DNA of 64,000 bases, taken from positions 1,054,001-1,118,000 of the forward strand of contig NZ_CP051884.1 in the NCBI RefSeq assembly GCF_012931845.1, given 5' to 3'. A program made the position numbers and the translations under genes. Position 1 is the first letter of the stretch. Each line of letters starts with the position of its first letter. The notes below the pieces were generated by a model, which had not been told where the DNA came from, did not search any database, and worked only from the letters and a program-made list of their open reading frames with translations. This DNA is from Cellulomonas taurus (GTDB lineage Bacteria > Actinomycetota > Actinomycetes > Actinomycetales > Cellulomonadaceae). This document shows positions 17,364 to 26,102 of this stretch, one piece after another.

Positions 17364-18503
17364 GTGAGTGCCGCACCCCTGACCGATCGTCGCCTGCTGC
17401 CCGAGGTCCACCGTCTGGTGGTGAAGGTCGGATCGTCCTCGCTGACCGACGACTCCGGCAAGCTGGATCCGCGGCGGCTGCACGACCTGGTGGACGTGCT
17501 CGCGGCCCGGGTCAGCTCCGGCCACCAGGTGGTGCTGGTGTCCTCCGGCGCGATCGCCGCCGGGATGGACCCGTTGGGTCTGGCGCGGCGCCCACGCGAC
17601 CTGGCGACCCAGCAGGCGGCCGCCTCGGTGGGGCAGGGCCTGCTGGTGGCGCACTACACCCGGGCCTTCGCCGACCATGGGCTGCGGGTGGGGCAGGTGC
17701 TGCTCACCGCGGACGACACGATGCGGCGCGGCCAGTACCGGAACGCGCAGCGCGCGCTGGACCGGCTGCTCGACCTCGGCATCGTGCCGATCATCAACGA
17801 GAACGACACGGTCGCCACCGACGAGATCCGGTTCGGCGACAACGACCGGCTGGCCGCGCTGGTGTCGCACCTGGTGCACGCCGACGCGATGACCCTGCTG
17901 ACCGACGTCGACGGGCTCTACACCGGCCCGCCGAGCCACCCCGGGTCGCGGCGGATCACCGAGGTGCGCGGACCGAAGGACCTGGACGGGATCGACGTCA
18001 CCGCCAAAGGCAGCGGGGTCGGCACTGGCGGCATGGTCACCAAGCTGGAGTCGGTGGCCATCGCGACGGCCTCCGGCATCCCGGTGGTGCTGACCTCGGC
18101 GGCGCAGGTCGCCGGAGCGCTGGCCGGCGAGGACGTCGGCACCTGGTTCGCCGCCACCGGTCGCCGCACCTCCACCCGCCTGCTGTGGCTCGCCTACGCG
18201 GCCCGCACCCGGGGTCGCCTGGTGCTGGACGACGGCGCCGTCACGGCCGTGGTCGAACGCGGGAAGTCGCTGCTGCCCGCCGGGGTCACCTCCGCCGAGG
18301 GCGACTTCCACGCCGGCGACCCGGTCGAGCTGGTGGACACCGCCGGGACGGTGATCGCGCGCGGACTCGTCGCCTACTCGGCGGAGGAGGTGCCCGACCT
18401 GCTCGGCCACTCCACCTCCGAGTTGCGGGCCGAGCTCGGCAAGGGCTACGACCGCGAGCTGGTGCACCGTGACGACCTGGTGCTGGTGCGCCGACGTCGC
18501 TGA
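17364..18503 (+). CDS. proB: Glutamate 5-kinase
   Basis: 379 residues from the GTG at 17364, chosen because GGGAGG lies 9 nt upstream; the earlier ATG at 17355 would overlap that ribosome-binding site. First enzyme of proline synthesis: ATP-dependent phosphorylation of glutamate to gamma-glutamyl phosphate. Amino-acid-kinase fold (RLVVKVGSSSLT, VSSGAIAAGM, INENDTVATDEIRFGDND, GTGGMVTKLE) followed by a C-terminal PUA domain (about 285-365) that is usual in bacterial ProB and is linked with proline feedback. proA follows 43 bp later but appears to have its own promoter. Confidence 0.95.
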   Translation: MSAAPLTDRRLLPEVHRLVVKVGSSSLTDDSGKLDPRRLHDLVDVLAARVSSGHQVVLVSSGAIAAGMDPLGLARRPRDLATQQAAASVGQGLLVAHYTRAFADHGLRVGQVLLTADDTMRRGQYRNAQRALDRLLDLGIVPIINENDTVATDEIRFGDNDRLAALVSHLVHADAMTLLTDVDGLYTGPPSHPGSRRITEVRGPKDLDGIDVTAKGSGVGTGGMVTKLESVAIATASGIPVVLTSAAQVAGALAGEDVGTWFAATGRRTSTRLLWLAYAARTRGRLVLDDGAVTAVVERGKSLLPAGVTSAEGDFHAGDPVELVDTAGTVIARGLVAYSAEEVPDLLGHSTSELRAELGKGYDRELVHRDDLVLVRRRR

Positions 18504-18534
18504 GACGGCGCTCGTCGTCGTCGACGCCCCGGAC

Positions 18535-18540
18535 TAGGCT
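18535..18540 (+). promoter_or_regulatory. -10 element TAGGCT of leaderless proA
   Basis: TAGGCT sits 6 nt before the proA ATG in the 43-bp proB-proA gap and no ribosome-binding site is present. Confidence 0.5.
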
Positions 18541-18546
18541 GGGTGG

Positions 18547-19839
18547 ATGACCACCACTGCCGCCCGTCCGGCCGCCGAGGTGAGCGAGCAGGTGCTCGCC
18601 GTGGCCCGCCGTGCCAAGGACGCCTCCCGTGCGCTGGCCGTCGCCACCCGAGGAACCAAGGACGCCGCCCTGCACGCGCTGGCCGACGCCCTGGTCGCCC
18701 AGTCGGCGCGGATCGTGGCCGCCAATGCCGAGGACCTGGAACGCGGACGGGCCAACGGCACGTCCGCCGGATTGCTGGACCGGCTCGCGCTGACCCCGGA
18801 GCGGATCGGTGCGATCGCCGCCGCCCTGCGCGACCTGGCGGCGCTGCCCGACCCGGTCGGCGAGGTGGTGCGCGGATCGACGCTGCCGAACGGTCTGCGG
18901 CTGCGGCAGGTCCGGGTACCGATGGGCGTGGTCGGGATGATCTACGAGGCGCGGCCGAACGTGACCGTGGACGCCGCCGGCCTCGCGCTGAAGAGTGGCA
19001 ACGCCGTGATCCTGCGCGGTGGTTCCGCCGCCGCCCGGTCCAACGAGGTGATCGTGGACGTGCTGCGCGAGGCGCTGACCGCTTGCGAGCTGCCCGCCGA
19101 TCTGGTGCAGTCCATCGACGCGTGGGGACGTCCGGGCGGGGTCGCCCTGATGCACGCTCGGGGGCTGGTGGACGTGCTGGTCCCGCGCGGTGGTGCCGAC
19201 CTGATCCAGACGGTCGTCCGTGAGGCGACAGTGCCGGTGATCGAGACCGGGGTGGGCAACTGCCACGTGTACGTCGACGCCTCCGCCGACCCGGCGATGG
19301 CGCTGCCGATCCTGCTCAACTCCAAGACCCAGCGGGTCGGGGTGTGCAACGCCGCCGAGACGCTGCTGGTGCACCGGGACGCCGCCGCCGAGTTCCTGCC
19401 GTCAGCGCTCGCGGCGCTGGATGCGGCCGGGGTCACCGTGCACGCCGACGACGCGACCGCCGCCCTGGCACCGGCCGAGGTGACCGTGGTCCCGGCCACC
19501 GACGAGGACTGGGCGACCGAGTACCTGTCGCTGGACATCGCGGTGCGGGTGGTCGACGACCTGGACGCGGCGATCGAGCACATCCGGCGCTGGACCTCCG
19601 GGCACACCGAGGCCATCGTCACCCGGGACCTGGCGTCCTCCGAGCGGTTCGTCGCCGAGCTGGACTCGGCCGCCATCATGGTGAACGCCGCCACCCGGTT
19701 CACCGACGGGGGAGAGTTCGGGCTCGGCGCCGAGATCGGGATCTCCACCCAGAAGCTGCACGCCCGTGGCCCGATGGGGCTGGCCGAGCTGACCACCACC
19801 AAGTGGATCGTGCACGGCGACGGGCACATCCGACCCTGA
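18547..19839 (+). CDS. proA: Gamma-glutamyl phosphate reductase
   Basis: 430 residues, standard length. Second step of proline synthesis: NADPH reduction of gamma-glutamyl phosphate to glutamate semialdehyde. Aldehyde-dehydrogenase fold; the catalytic cysteine is in [16 protein letters not shown], and the [20 protein letters not shown] and [16 protein letters not shown] blocks are diagnostic. It stands between proB and nadD as in many actinobacteria. Confidence 0.97.
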   Translation: MTTTAARPAAEVSEQVLAVARRAKDASRALAVATRGTKDAALHALADALVAQSARIVAANAEDLERGRANGTSAGLLDRLALTPERIGAIAAALRDLAALPDPVGEVVRGSTLPNGLRLRQVRVPMGVVGMIYEARPNVTVDAAGLALKSGNAVILRGGSAAARSNEVIVDVLREALTACELPADLVQSIDAWGRPGGVALMHARGLVDVLVPRGGADLIQTVVREATVPVIETGVGNCHVYVDASADPAMALPILLNSKTQRVGVCNAAETLLVHRDAAAEFLPSALAALDAAGVTVHADDATAALAPAEVTVVPATDEDWATEYLSLDIAVRVVDDLDAAIEHIRRWTSGHTEAIVTRDLASSERFVAELDSAAIMVNAATRFTDGGEFGLGAEIGISTQKLHARGPMGLAELTTTKWIVHGDGHIRP

Positions 19840-19888
19840 CCGAACGTGCGACACTGGACCATCCCGACGACCATCCCCAGGAGGACCT

Positions 19889-20041
19889 GTGAACACTGTG
19901 CTGCGCGCCGCTGAGGCTGCTGCCGAGCACGGGAACGAGCTGCCCTTCCCGCCCGCCGTGTTCGGGCTGGCCGGCTTCGGTGCACTGATCGCACTGCTGC
20001 TCGTCACCTACGCGTTCCGGAGCGTCGGCACCCGCCACTAA
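19889..20041 (+). CDS. Small single-span membrane protein (50 aa)
   Basis: A 50-residue reading frame in the proA-nadD gap. It starts with GTG 4 nt after a perfect AGGAGG (19879-19884) and ends in TAA 20 bp before nadD. Residues 1-20 are short and partly acidic ([15 protein letters not shown]); residues about 22-42 form one hydrophobic helix ([20 protein letters not shown]) followed by a short basic tail (RSVGTRH), the pattern of an N-out single-span peptide. The strong ribosome-binding site and clean fit argue for a real gene. Function unknown; no family name is claimed. Confidence 0.7.
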   Translation: MNTVLRAAEAAAEHGNELPFPPAVFGLAGFGALIALLLVTYAFRSVGTRH

Positions 20042-20061
20042 GCGGGGGCGAGGGCGACGGC

Positions 20062-20664
20062 ATGACGCGACGACGGACCCGACTGGGCGTGATGGGTGGC
20101 ACCTTCGACCCCATCCACCACGGTCACCTGGTAGCCGCCAGTGAGGTGGCAGCCCGGTTCGACCTGGACGAGGTGGTCTTCGTCCCCACCGGGGCACCGT
20201 CGTTCAAGCAGGACGTCGACGTCACGCCGGCCGAGCACCGCTACCTGATGACCGTGATCGCCACGGCATCCAACCCGAGGTTCACCGTCAGCCGGGTGGA
20301 CATCGACCGACCGGGCCTGACCTACACCGTGGACACTCTGCGTGACCTCGCGGCGGAACGGCCCGACGCTGATCTGTACTTCATCACCGGCGCGGACGCC
20401 ATCACCCAGATCCTCACCTGGAAGGACTCGGCGGAGCTCTTCGACCTGGCCCAGTTCGTCGCGGTCACCCGACCGGGACACCAACTGATCCTGGACGGAC
20501 TGCCCACCCATCGGGTCAGCCAGTGGGAGATCCCCGCGCTGGCGATCTCGTCCACGGATGTGCGGGCCCGCGCCCAGGAGGGCCGACCGGTCTGGTACCT
20601 GGTGCCGGACGGCGTGGTCCAGTACATCGCGAAACACCACCTGTACGAAGGTCATCAGTCATGA
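20062..20664 (+). CDS. nadD: Nicotinate-nucleotide adenylyltransferase
   Basis: 200 residues. Transfers AMP from ATP to nicotinate mononucleotide in NAD synthesis. Nucleotidyltransferase motif [10 protein letters not shown] near the N-terminus and ISSTDVR near the C-terminus match the NadD family. Its stop overlaps the ATG of the next gene by 3 nt (ATGA). The nadD - low-complexity protein - rsfS - gpgP-type phosphatase order parallels the nadD-rsfS-gpgP order of mycobacteria, with one extra gene inserted. Confidence 0.96.
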   Translation: MTRRRTRLGVMGGTFDPIHHGHLVAASEVAARFDLDEVVFVPTGAPSFKQDVDVTPAEHRYLMTVIATASNPRFTVSRVDIDRPGLTYTVDTLRDLAAERPDADLYFITGADAITQILTWKDSAELFDLAQFVAVTRPGHQLILDGLPTHRVSQWEIPALAISSTDVRARAQEGRPVWYLVPDGVVQYIAKHHLYEGHQS

Positions 20665-22325
20665 GCACACCCGGCACCCCGCTGACCCGGCGGCAGCTGC
20701 GCGAACTCGAGGCGGCCCGGCTGGCCGCCCAGGGTGGCGCGAGCGGCACCGACGACGGACCCGCGGAGGGTCGCGGCGGCGGTGGCGCGGACGGTGCGGG
20801 GTCGGGTGCTGGCGGCGCTGGCGGTGCTGCCGGTGCCGGTGCTAAGTGGGGCGCGGCTGGGGCTCGCACGGCAGGTATGGCGCCGGGATCGGCCCGGGCT
20901 GGCGCGGCAGGTGCTGCGTCGGGGTCGGTCGGGGCTGGCACGGCAGGTGCTGCGCCGGGATCGGCTGGGGCTTCGGGTGCGGCGGGGGCTCCTGCTTCGA
21001 GGACCGGTGCTGCCGCGACCTCACGGCGGGCGCTGCGGGGTGGCCCGGTGGCGGCGCTGGGGCCGGACGGCCGGACCGCTGCCGAGCAGGGCAGCGCCCC
21101 GTACCAGGTACCCGGGATGCGCAGCGACGCCCCGGCGCGGACGCGACGGTCGATCCGGTCGACCGATGTCGGTGGCCCCGGGGTGGGTGCGGCGTCGGGT
21201 GGACCGACGGGTGCGACGTCGCCCCGTGTGGTTTCCCCGGGCGCGACCCCTCCCGGCGTGACGTCCCCGGGTGCGACGTCTCCGGGTGCGATGTCTCCCG
21301 GCGTGACCTCTTCCGGCGCAGGGAGCATCAGCGCGGCCGGACGGACCGCTGCGGCCGGGCAGACCGGTGCCCCCGGGAACGCCGGTCCGGTTCGGGCCGC
21401 TGGTGTCGCGGGTGCCGGAGCCGCGGCCGAGGCCGCACCGGGTACCCCCGGAGCGCGACCCGGTCAGCCCGCTGCTGGTGCCACCGGGCGCGGTGGCGAC
21501 GCCGCGCGGGCAGTCGGCGGGTCGACGGGCGAGCCGTCGGGTGCCCCGGCGCGGGGTGCCGGGTGGGCGCCGACCGGGCTTGCCGGTGCAGGTGGCGCGG
21601 CGGCCCAGGAGGCGACCACCGGGACGGCCTCCTCGGGGACGGACGCCGGGGTGTCGCGCCCCGGGACGGCGCCGCTCGGAACGCGGGGCGTGCGGCCTGC
21701 TGGTGCTGGTCCTGCCGCCACTGGTCCTGCCGCCGCCGTGGGCGGTGCCGGGACGGGCGCGCGGGCGTGGACCCCGGCCGGGACGACGCCGAGCGACGCC
21801 GACTCGTCCCGGGGGAGTGCGCCCGGTCTCGCCACGCGGACGCCGGGTGCCACCGGCGCGGGCACACAGGGGACTGACACCCGCTCCGCTTCGGGCGCGG
21901 CCCTGGCGACCGGTGCCACTGCGGCCGGTGCCATTGCGACCGGCGCCCCTGCGACCGGCGCCCCTGCGACCGGTGCCGCCACGACCGGGAGCGACCCCGC
22001 CGCCGACGATGCCGAGACCCCCGACTGGCGCTCGCTGCTGAAGGCGATGGCCCCGCCGCCCGGTCCGGCGCAGGAGTCCGCCGAGACCGGGAGCATCCCG
22101 GTGGTGGAGGCGATGGCGGTGTCCGGCGGCGCCGCCGATGAGCTGCCGGAGCGGATCCGTCGCCCGCTGCCCTTCACCTGGTTGCAGTGGATCATCCTGA
22201 TCGTGGTGTTCTTCGTGCTCGGCTTCCTGATCGTGCTGGTGGCGAAGACCGCCACCGGTGCGACGGGTGACATCACCCCGACGGTGGCGCTGGCCACCTC
22301 GTGGCTGCCACCCACCCCGCTCTGA
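20661..22325 (+). CDS. Low-complexity Ala/Gly/Pro/Thr-rich protein with C-terminal membrane anchor
   Basis: 554 residues from the ATG that overlaps the nadD stop (ATGA). The first 25 residues ([18 protein letters not shown]) form a charged helix; residues about 30-470 are compositionally simple, built of Gly-Ala runs and short repeats such as [12 protein letters not shown] and [13 protein letters not shown]; a conserved-looking patch (DWRSLLKAM) follows, then a single hydrophobic helix about 505-530 ([22 protein letters not shown]) and a short external tail. Topology would leave the long N-terminal region in the cytoplasm. The reading frame is supported by its clean start, stop and the coupled position in the nadD-rsfS operon, but repetitive G+C-rich DNA keeps the exact length less certain. 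Function unknown. Confidence 0.72.
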   Translation: MSTPGTPLTRRQLRELEAARLAAQGGASGTDDGPAEGRGGGGADGAGSGAGGAGGAAGAGAKWGAAGARTAGMAPGSARAGAAGAASGSVGAGTAGAAPGSAGASGAAGAPASRTGAAATSRRALRGGPVAALGPDGRTAAEQGSAPYQVPGMRSDAPARTRRSIRSTDVGGPGVGAASGGPTGATSPRVVSPGATPPGVTSPGATSPGAMSPGVTSSGAGSISAAGRTAAAGQTGAPGNAGPVRAAGVAGAGAAAEAAPGTPGARPGQPAAGATGRGGDAARAVGGSTGEPSGAPARGAGWAPTGLAGAGGAAAQEATTGTASSGTDAGVSRPGTAPLGTRGVRPAGAGPAATGPAAAVGGAGTGARAWTPAGTTPSDADSSRGSAPGLATRTPGATGAGTQGTDTRSASGAALATGATAAGAIATGAPATGAPATGAATTGSDPAADDAETPDWRSLLKAMAPPPGPAQESAETGSIPVVEAMAVSGGAADELPERIRRPLPFTWLQWIILIVVFFVLGFLIVLVAKTATGATGDITPTVALATSWLPPTPL

Positions 22326-22376
22326 CCCCGACCTGTTGCACCGACGCCGTCCTGGCGTCCTACCCCGAGGAGACCC

Positions 22377-22778
22377 GTGTCGGCATCCGACCGCGCGATC
22401 GACCTGACCATCGCGGCCGCCCGCGCCGCAGCCGAGCTGAAGGCCGAGGAGATCATCGCGCTGGACGTCAGTGAGCAGCTGGTGCTCACCGACTCCTTCC
22501 TGATCGCCTCCGGTTCCAACGAGCGCCAGGTGAACGCCATCGTGGACGCGGTGGAGGAGGCGCTGCACAAGCAGGGCGCCAAGCCGCTGCGCCGCGAGGG
22601 CCGGTCCGAGGGCCGCTGGGTGCTCCTCGACTTCGGCGAGATCGTGGTGCACGTCCAGCACGCCGAGGACCGGGTGTTCTACGCCCTGGAGCGGCTGTGG
22701 AAGGACTGCCCGGTGATCGAGCTGCCCGAGGACATCCGCTCCGGCGAGGGCACCACCACCGACGAGGCAGGGGAGTGA
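22377..22778 (+). CDS. rsfS: Ribosome silencing factor RsfS
   Basis: 133 residues starting GTG, preceded by GAGGAG. RsfS/Iojap binds L14 and blocks joining of the ribosomal subunits in starvation. The family core is visible: ALDVSEQLVLTDSFLIASGSNERQVNAI, followed by GRSEGRWVLLDFGEIVVHVQ. It overlaps the downstream phosphatase by 4 nt (GTGA). Confidence 0.95.
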   Translation: MSASDRAIDLTIAAARAAAELKAEEIIALDVSEQLVLTDSFLIASGSNERQVNAIVDAVEEALHKQGAKPLRREGRSEGRWVLLDFGEIVVHVQHAEDRVFYALERLWKDCPVIELPEDIRSGEGTTTDEAGE

Positions 22779-23470
22779 CCGCCGGGCGGGTCGTGCTCTG
22801 GCGGCACGGACGTACCGCCTGGAACGCCACCGCCCGGTTGCAGGGCCAGTCGGACATCCCGCTGGACGAGGTCGGCGAGTGGCAGGTGCGGACGGCGGCG
22901 CAGGCGCTGGCGGCCCAGCACCGCCCGGCCCGGATCGTCAGCTCGGACCTGGGCCGAGCACATGCCACGGCGCGGGCGCTGGGCGACGTGACCGGGGTGC
23001 CGGTCTCCACGGACCAGCGGCTGCGCGAGCGGTCGTTCGGGATCTGGGAGGGCATGACCGGCGACCAGATCGCCGCGGGCTGGCCGGAGGAGCAGCGGAT
23101 CTGGCGAGCCGGTGGGCAGCCGGAGGGCATCGGCGCCGAGTCGCGTGCCGTGGTCCAGCGCCGGATGGTCGAGGCGGTGCAGGAGCACGCCGCGGACTTG
23201 GGTCGCGAGGACGTGCTGGTGCTGGTGTCGCACGGTGCGGCGATCGGTGCCGGGCTGACCGGGCTGCTCGGGCTGCCCGCCGAATGGCGTGGGCTGTCCG
23301 GGATGTCGAACGCGCACTGGGCCGAGGTGGTGCCGACCCGTGGTGACGCCGAGCCGGCGTGGACCGTGCAGGTGCTGAACTTCGGTCCGGTGTGGGCGTC
23401 GTCGGACTGGAATGCCGGACCGGACACCGAGGTCGAGACGCTCGACGACGAGGTCCGCGATCCGGCGTGA
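22775..23470 (+). CDS. gpgP: Histidine phosphatase, probable glucosyl-3-phosphoglycerate phosphatase
   Basis: 231 residues. Phosphoglycerate-mutase-like histidine phosphatase: the phospho-accepting motif LWRHGRTAWN at the N-terminus and the second catalytic histidine in VSHGAAIGA. Generic annotation is PGM-like phosphatase; in mycobacteria the gene in this exact position after rsfS is gpgP (glucosyl-3-phosphoglycerate phosphatase of methylglucose lipopolysaccharide synthesis), so a GpgP-type role is inferred from synteny rather than from residues. Start GTG overlaps the rsfS stop. It is the last gene before tRNA-Ala. Confidence 0.82.
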   Translation: MTAGRVVLWRHGRTAWNATARLQGQSDIPLDEVGEWQVRTAAQALAAQHRPARIVSSDLGRAHATARALGDVTGVPVSTDQRLRERSFGIWEGMTGDQIAAGWPEEQRIWRAGGQPEGIGAESRAVVQRRMVEAVQEHAADLGREDVLVLVSHGAAIGAGLTGLLGLPAEWRGLSGMSNAHWAEVVPTRGDAEPAWTVQVLNFGPVWASSDWNAGPDTEVETLDDEVRDPA

Positions 23471-23489
23471 GGCGGGTCACCGGAGCCGA

Positions 23490-23520
23490 TTGGTGTTTCG
23501 GCTCGTGGATCGCCTATAGT
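23490..23520 (+). promoter_or_regulatory. tRNA-Ala promoter
   Basis: TTGGTG (23490-23495) and TATAGT (23515-23520), spaced 19 bp, upstream of the tRNA with a leader of about 50 nt. Confidence 0.55.
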
Positions 23521-23575
23521 CGTACTCGCCCGCACGGCGGGTGATGAGGGAAAATCCTTCGGGATCCAGCCTCAT

Positions 23576-23648
23576 GGGGCTGTGGCGCAGCTGGTAGCGC
23601 ACCTGCATGGCATGCAGGGGGTCAGGGGTTCGAGTCCCCTCAGCTCCA
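23576..23648 (+). tRNA. tRNA-Ala (anticodon GGC)
   Basis: 73-nt cloverleaf: acceptor GGGGCTG with CAGCTCC, D stem GCGC/GCGC, anticodon stem CCTGC/GCAGG around loop ATGGCAT (anticodon GGC), T stem AGGGG/CCCCT with TTCGAGT loop, discriminator A. The 3' CCA is only partly encoded (A-CC-G), so the terminal A must be added. GGC reads the GCC and GCU alanine codons; GCC is abundant in this DNA. Confidence 0.97.
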
Positions 23649-23661
23649 CCGGAAAGATCGA

Positions 23662-23699
23662 GAAGGGGCCCGTTCCGAGTCATCGGAACGGGCCCCTTC
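23662..23699 (+). terminator. Perfect 17-bp hairpin terminator after tRNA-Ala
   Basis: Stem 23662-23678 with 23683-23699, loop GTCA; all 17 pairs match. It lacks a U tract. It separates the tRNA from the PadR operon. Confidence 0.85.
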
Positions 23700-23764
23700 C
23701 GCATGTCACCCCACCGATCCGTGTTCGGTACAGCTTTCCTCTGGCGTCGAACGACGTAGCGGCC

Positions 23765-23782
23765 TATAGTCCACGTTGACTA
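23765..23782 (+). promoter_or_regulatory. padR-efflux promoter with overlapping operator
   Basis: TATAGT (23765-23770) is a good -10 about 60 nt before the padR gene's Shine-Dalgarno. It is overlapped by the perfect inverted repeat TAGTC-N6-GACTA (23767-23782), a fitting size for a PadR dimer and placed to block polymerase, so autoregulation is likely. Confidence 0.5.
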
Positions 23783-23837
23783 CTCAAGCTTGGCTACTCC
23801 ACCGGGGTGCCGGGCGACTCGTTCCAGGGAGGACCGC

Positions 23838-24401
23838 ATGCCGCACGGACCCCGGCTGACACCACTGGATGTGGCGACGCTGGCGCTGTTGGTGGAGGGC
23901 CCGACGCATCCCTACGAGCTGCATCGGGTGCTGCTCCAGCGCGGCACCGAGAAGGTGGTCAAGATGCGGGCCAGCTCGGTCTACAACTCGATCAACCGCC
24001 TGCTCCGGGACGATCTGATCCAGGTAGTGGAGGTGGACCGGGACGGCAATCGCCCCGAGCGCACGGTCTACGGGATCACCGACGCCGGGCACCAGGCGCT
24101 CTCGCTGTCCATCCAGTCGATGATCGCCGGGCCGGTGAACGAGTTCCCGGTGCTGCCCGCGGCGATCTCCCAGGCGCACCACGTGCCGAAGGAGACGGTG
24201 CTCGAGCTGCTACGTGACCGGGTCGACCGGCTGGAACAGGAGATCGCCGAGCTGCGGTCCGGCGTGGACCAGGTGGTCGCCAAACAGCTGCCCGACCGGT
24301 ACTGGATCGAGTGGACCTACCAGATCGCCATCTATGAGACGGAGTCGCGCTGGATCGCGACCGTCATCGACAGGATCACCTCCGGCGACATCGCCTGGTG
24401 A
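23838..24401 (+). CDS. PadR-family transcriptional regulator
   Basis: 187 residues from the ATG at 23838, preceded by GGGAGG; an upstream frame extension of 16 codons lacks a ribosome-binding site. N-terminal winged helix (residues about 5-85: TPLDVATLALLVEGPTHPYEL, SVYNSINRLLRDDLI) and a C-terminal helical dimerisation domain of the Vir_act_alpha_C type. PadR proteins are mostly ligand-released repressors of efflux pumps or phenolic-acid enzymes. The efflux gene follows by 36 bp in the same direction, and a palindrome overlaps the shared promoter, the standard PadR-pump arrangement. Confidence 0.92.
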   Translation: MPHGPRLTPLDVATLALLVEGPTHPYELHRVLLQRGTEKVVKMRASSVYNSINRLLRDDLIQVVEVDRDGNRPERTVYGITDAGHQALSLSIQSMIAGPVNEFPVLPAAISQAHHVPKETVLELLRDRVDRLEQEIAELRSGVDQVVAKQLPDRYWIEWTYQIAIYETESRWIATVIDRITSGDIAW

Positions 24402-24437
24402 ATCCTCCTCAAACCCCCACTCCTCGAAGGAAACGCT

Positions 24438-25946
24438 ATGTCTGCCACAGTGCGTCCCTGGCCTGCCCTCTGGGCATTGGTCGTGGGCTTCTTCATGATC
24501 CTGGTCGACACCACGATCGTGTCGGTCGCGAACCCGGCGATCATGGCCGGTCTGCACACCGACATCGACGCGGTGATCTGGGTGACCAGCGCCTACCTGC
24601 TGACCTACGCCGCCCCGCTGCTGGTCACCGGGCGGCTGGGTGACCGCTTCGGTCCCAAGCCGGTGTACCTGGCCGGGCTGACCCTGTTCACCCTCGCCTC
24701 GGCCGCCTGCGGTCTGTCCGGGTCGATCGGTGCGCTGATCGCCGCGCGGGCGGTGCAGGGTCTGGGCGCGGCCCTGATGACCCCGCAGACCATGGCGGTG
24801 ATCACCCGGATGTTCCCGCCGGACCAGCGCGGCAAGGCGATGAGCCTGTGGGGTGCGACCGCCGGGGTGGCGACCCTGGTCGGCCCGATCCTGGGCGGCG
24901 TCCTGGTGGACGGTCTGGGCTGGGAGTGGATCTTCTTCGTCAACGTGCCGGTCGGGATCATCGCCTTCGTGCTGGCCTGGCGGCTGGTGCCGACCCTCCA
25001 GACGCACCCGCACCGGTTCGACCTGGTGGGCGTGACCCTGAGCGCGGTCGGCATGTTCCTGCTGGTGTTCGGCATCCAGGAGGGCGAGAGCTACGACTGG
25101 GGCCTGATCGGTGGCTGGCTGCCGGTCTGGGGTGTGGTCGGCGCGGGTGTCGTCGTGCTGGCGCTGTTCGTCTGGCACCAGTCGCGGATGCGCGGTGAGC
25201 CGCTGCTGCCGCTGGGGCTGTTCCGGGACCGCAACTTCGCGCTGGCGAACGGGGCGATCAGCACGCTCGGCTTCGCGGTGACCGCGATGTCGCTGCCGTT
25301 GGTCTTCTACTACCAGCTGGTGCTCGGCTTCTCCCCGACCCGGTCGGCGCTGATGCTGGTGCCGATGGCCGTGATGACCCTGCTGCTGTCGCCGGTGACC
25401 GGCCGGCTGGTGGACAGCTGGAACCCGCGCAACATCGCCCTGGCCGGGATGCTGATGCAGGCGATCGCGCTGGTCTGGTACTCGCTGTGGCTGACCCCGG
25501 ATGCCGACCAGTGGGCGCGGTTGCTGCTGCCGTCGGCGCTGCTCGGGGTGGCGAACGCCTGCCTGTGGTCGCCGATCTCCTCCACCGCGACCCGCAACCT
25601 GCCGCGGGAGCTGGCCGGTGCCGGGTCCGGGGTGTTCAACACCACGCGCCAGATCGGGTCGGTGCTCGGGTCGGCTGCCATCGCCGCCCTGATCCAGGCC
25701 CGGCTGGTCGCCGCCTTCGGGGCGGAGGCGGCCGGTCAGACCGGTGCCGCCGAGGCCGCCGGTGCACTGCCGGACGCGTTGAAGGCCGGGTTCAGCGATG
25801 CGATGGCACAGTCGATCCTGCTGCCCGCCGCGCTGGCGGTGGTCGGTGCGCTGATCGTGGTCTGGTTCGCCCCGCCGAAGCGTGGCGGCCAGTGGGCCGG
25901 TGCGGCGCAGCCGGAGAGCACTACCGCGGTGCCGACGGCACGCTGA
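24438..25946 (+). CDS. MFS drug transporter, DHA2 family (14 TM)
   Basis: 502 residues with 14 predicted membrane helices. Proton-driven multidrug efflux of the EmrB/QacA kind. Seen: motif A variant TGRLGDRFGPKPVYL between TM2 and TM3, the DTTIVSVANPAI motif (D1) in TM1, and motif C-like GPILGGVLVDGLGWEWIFFVN at TM5-TM6. AAGGA precedes the ATG. Substrate unknown; the PadR partner suggests induction by a hydrophobic or phenolic compound. Confidence 0.93.
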   Translation: MSATVRPWPALWALVVGFFMILVDTTIVSVANPAIMAGLHTDIDAVIWVTSAYLLTYAAPLLVTGRLGDRFGPKPVYLAGLTLFTLASAACGLSGSIGALIAARAVQGLGAALMTPQTMAVITRMFPPDQRGKAMSLWGATAGVATLVGPILGGVLVDGLGWEWIFFVNVPVGIIAFVLAWRLVPTLQTHPHRFDLVGVTLSAVGMFLLVFGIQEGESYDWGLIGGWLPVWGVVGAGVVVLALFVWHQSRMRGEPLLPLGLFRDRNFALANGAISTLGFAVTAMSLPLVFYYQLVLGFSPTRSALMLVPMAVMTLLLSPVTGRLVDSWNPRNIALAGMLMQAIALVWYSLWLTPDADQWARLLLPSALLGVANACLWSPISSTATRNLPRELAGAGSGVFNTTRQIGSVLGSAAIAALIQARLVAAFGAEAAGQTGAAEAAGALPDALKAGFSDAMAQSILLPAALAVVGALIVVWFAPPKRGGQWAGAAQPESTTAVPTAR

Positions 25947-26038
25947 TGACGGCGCCCCCGGAGCCGGCCGAGCCGACCGAGCGGGCAGAGTCGACGGAGC
26001 CGCCAGAGCCGACAGAGCGGGCGGAGTCGTCGAGCTGA
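25946..26038 (+). CDS. Possible 30-residue Pro/Glu-repeat ORF (doubtful)
   Basis: An ATG overlapping the transporter stop (TGATG) opens a 30-codon frame of EPTERAE-like repeats ending just before the terminator hairpin. The coupled start is suggestive, but the composition is simple and there is no own ribosome-binding site; it may be chance. Confidence 0.2.
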   Translation: MTAPPEPAEPTERAESTEPPEPTERAESSS

Positions 26039-26054
26039 CGACGGGGCACGAACG

Positions 26055-26094
26055 ACGAGGCCGGGACGATCCCTCGGGGGCGTCCCGGCCTCGT
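26055..26094. terminator. Bidirectional hairpin between efflux gene and rpiR-type gene
   Basis: Perfect 14-bp stem (26055-26068 with 26081-26094) around a 12-nt loop, placed between two convergent genes and able to end both transcripts. Confidence 0.8.
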
Positions 26095-26102
26095 GCGCGC
26101 GG

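Noticed and set aside
15672-18467. 931-codon open frame on the minus strand over obgE and proB
   Set aside because: Antisense shadow; both genes opposite are certain.
20523-20660. Earlier start of the low-complexity protein inside nadD
   Set aside because: The ATG at 20661 overlapping the nadD stop is the usual coupled start, and the extension is out-of-frame nadD sequence.
23576-23700. tRNA-Ala as an integration site of a mobile element
   Set aside because: No integrase, no repeat of the tRNA 3' end and no island-like genes downstream; the PadR-pump pair looks like ordinary chromosome.
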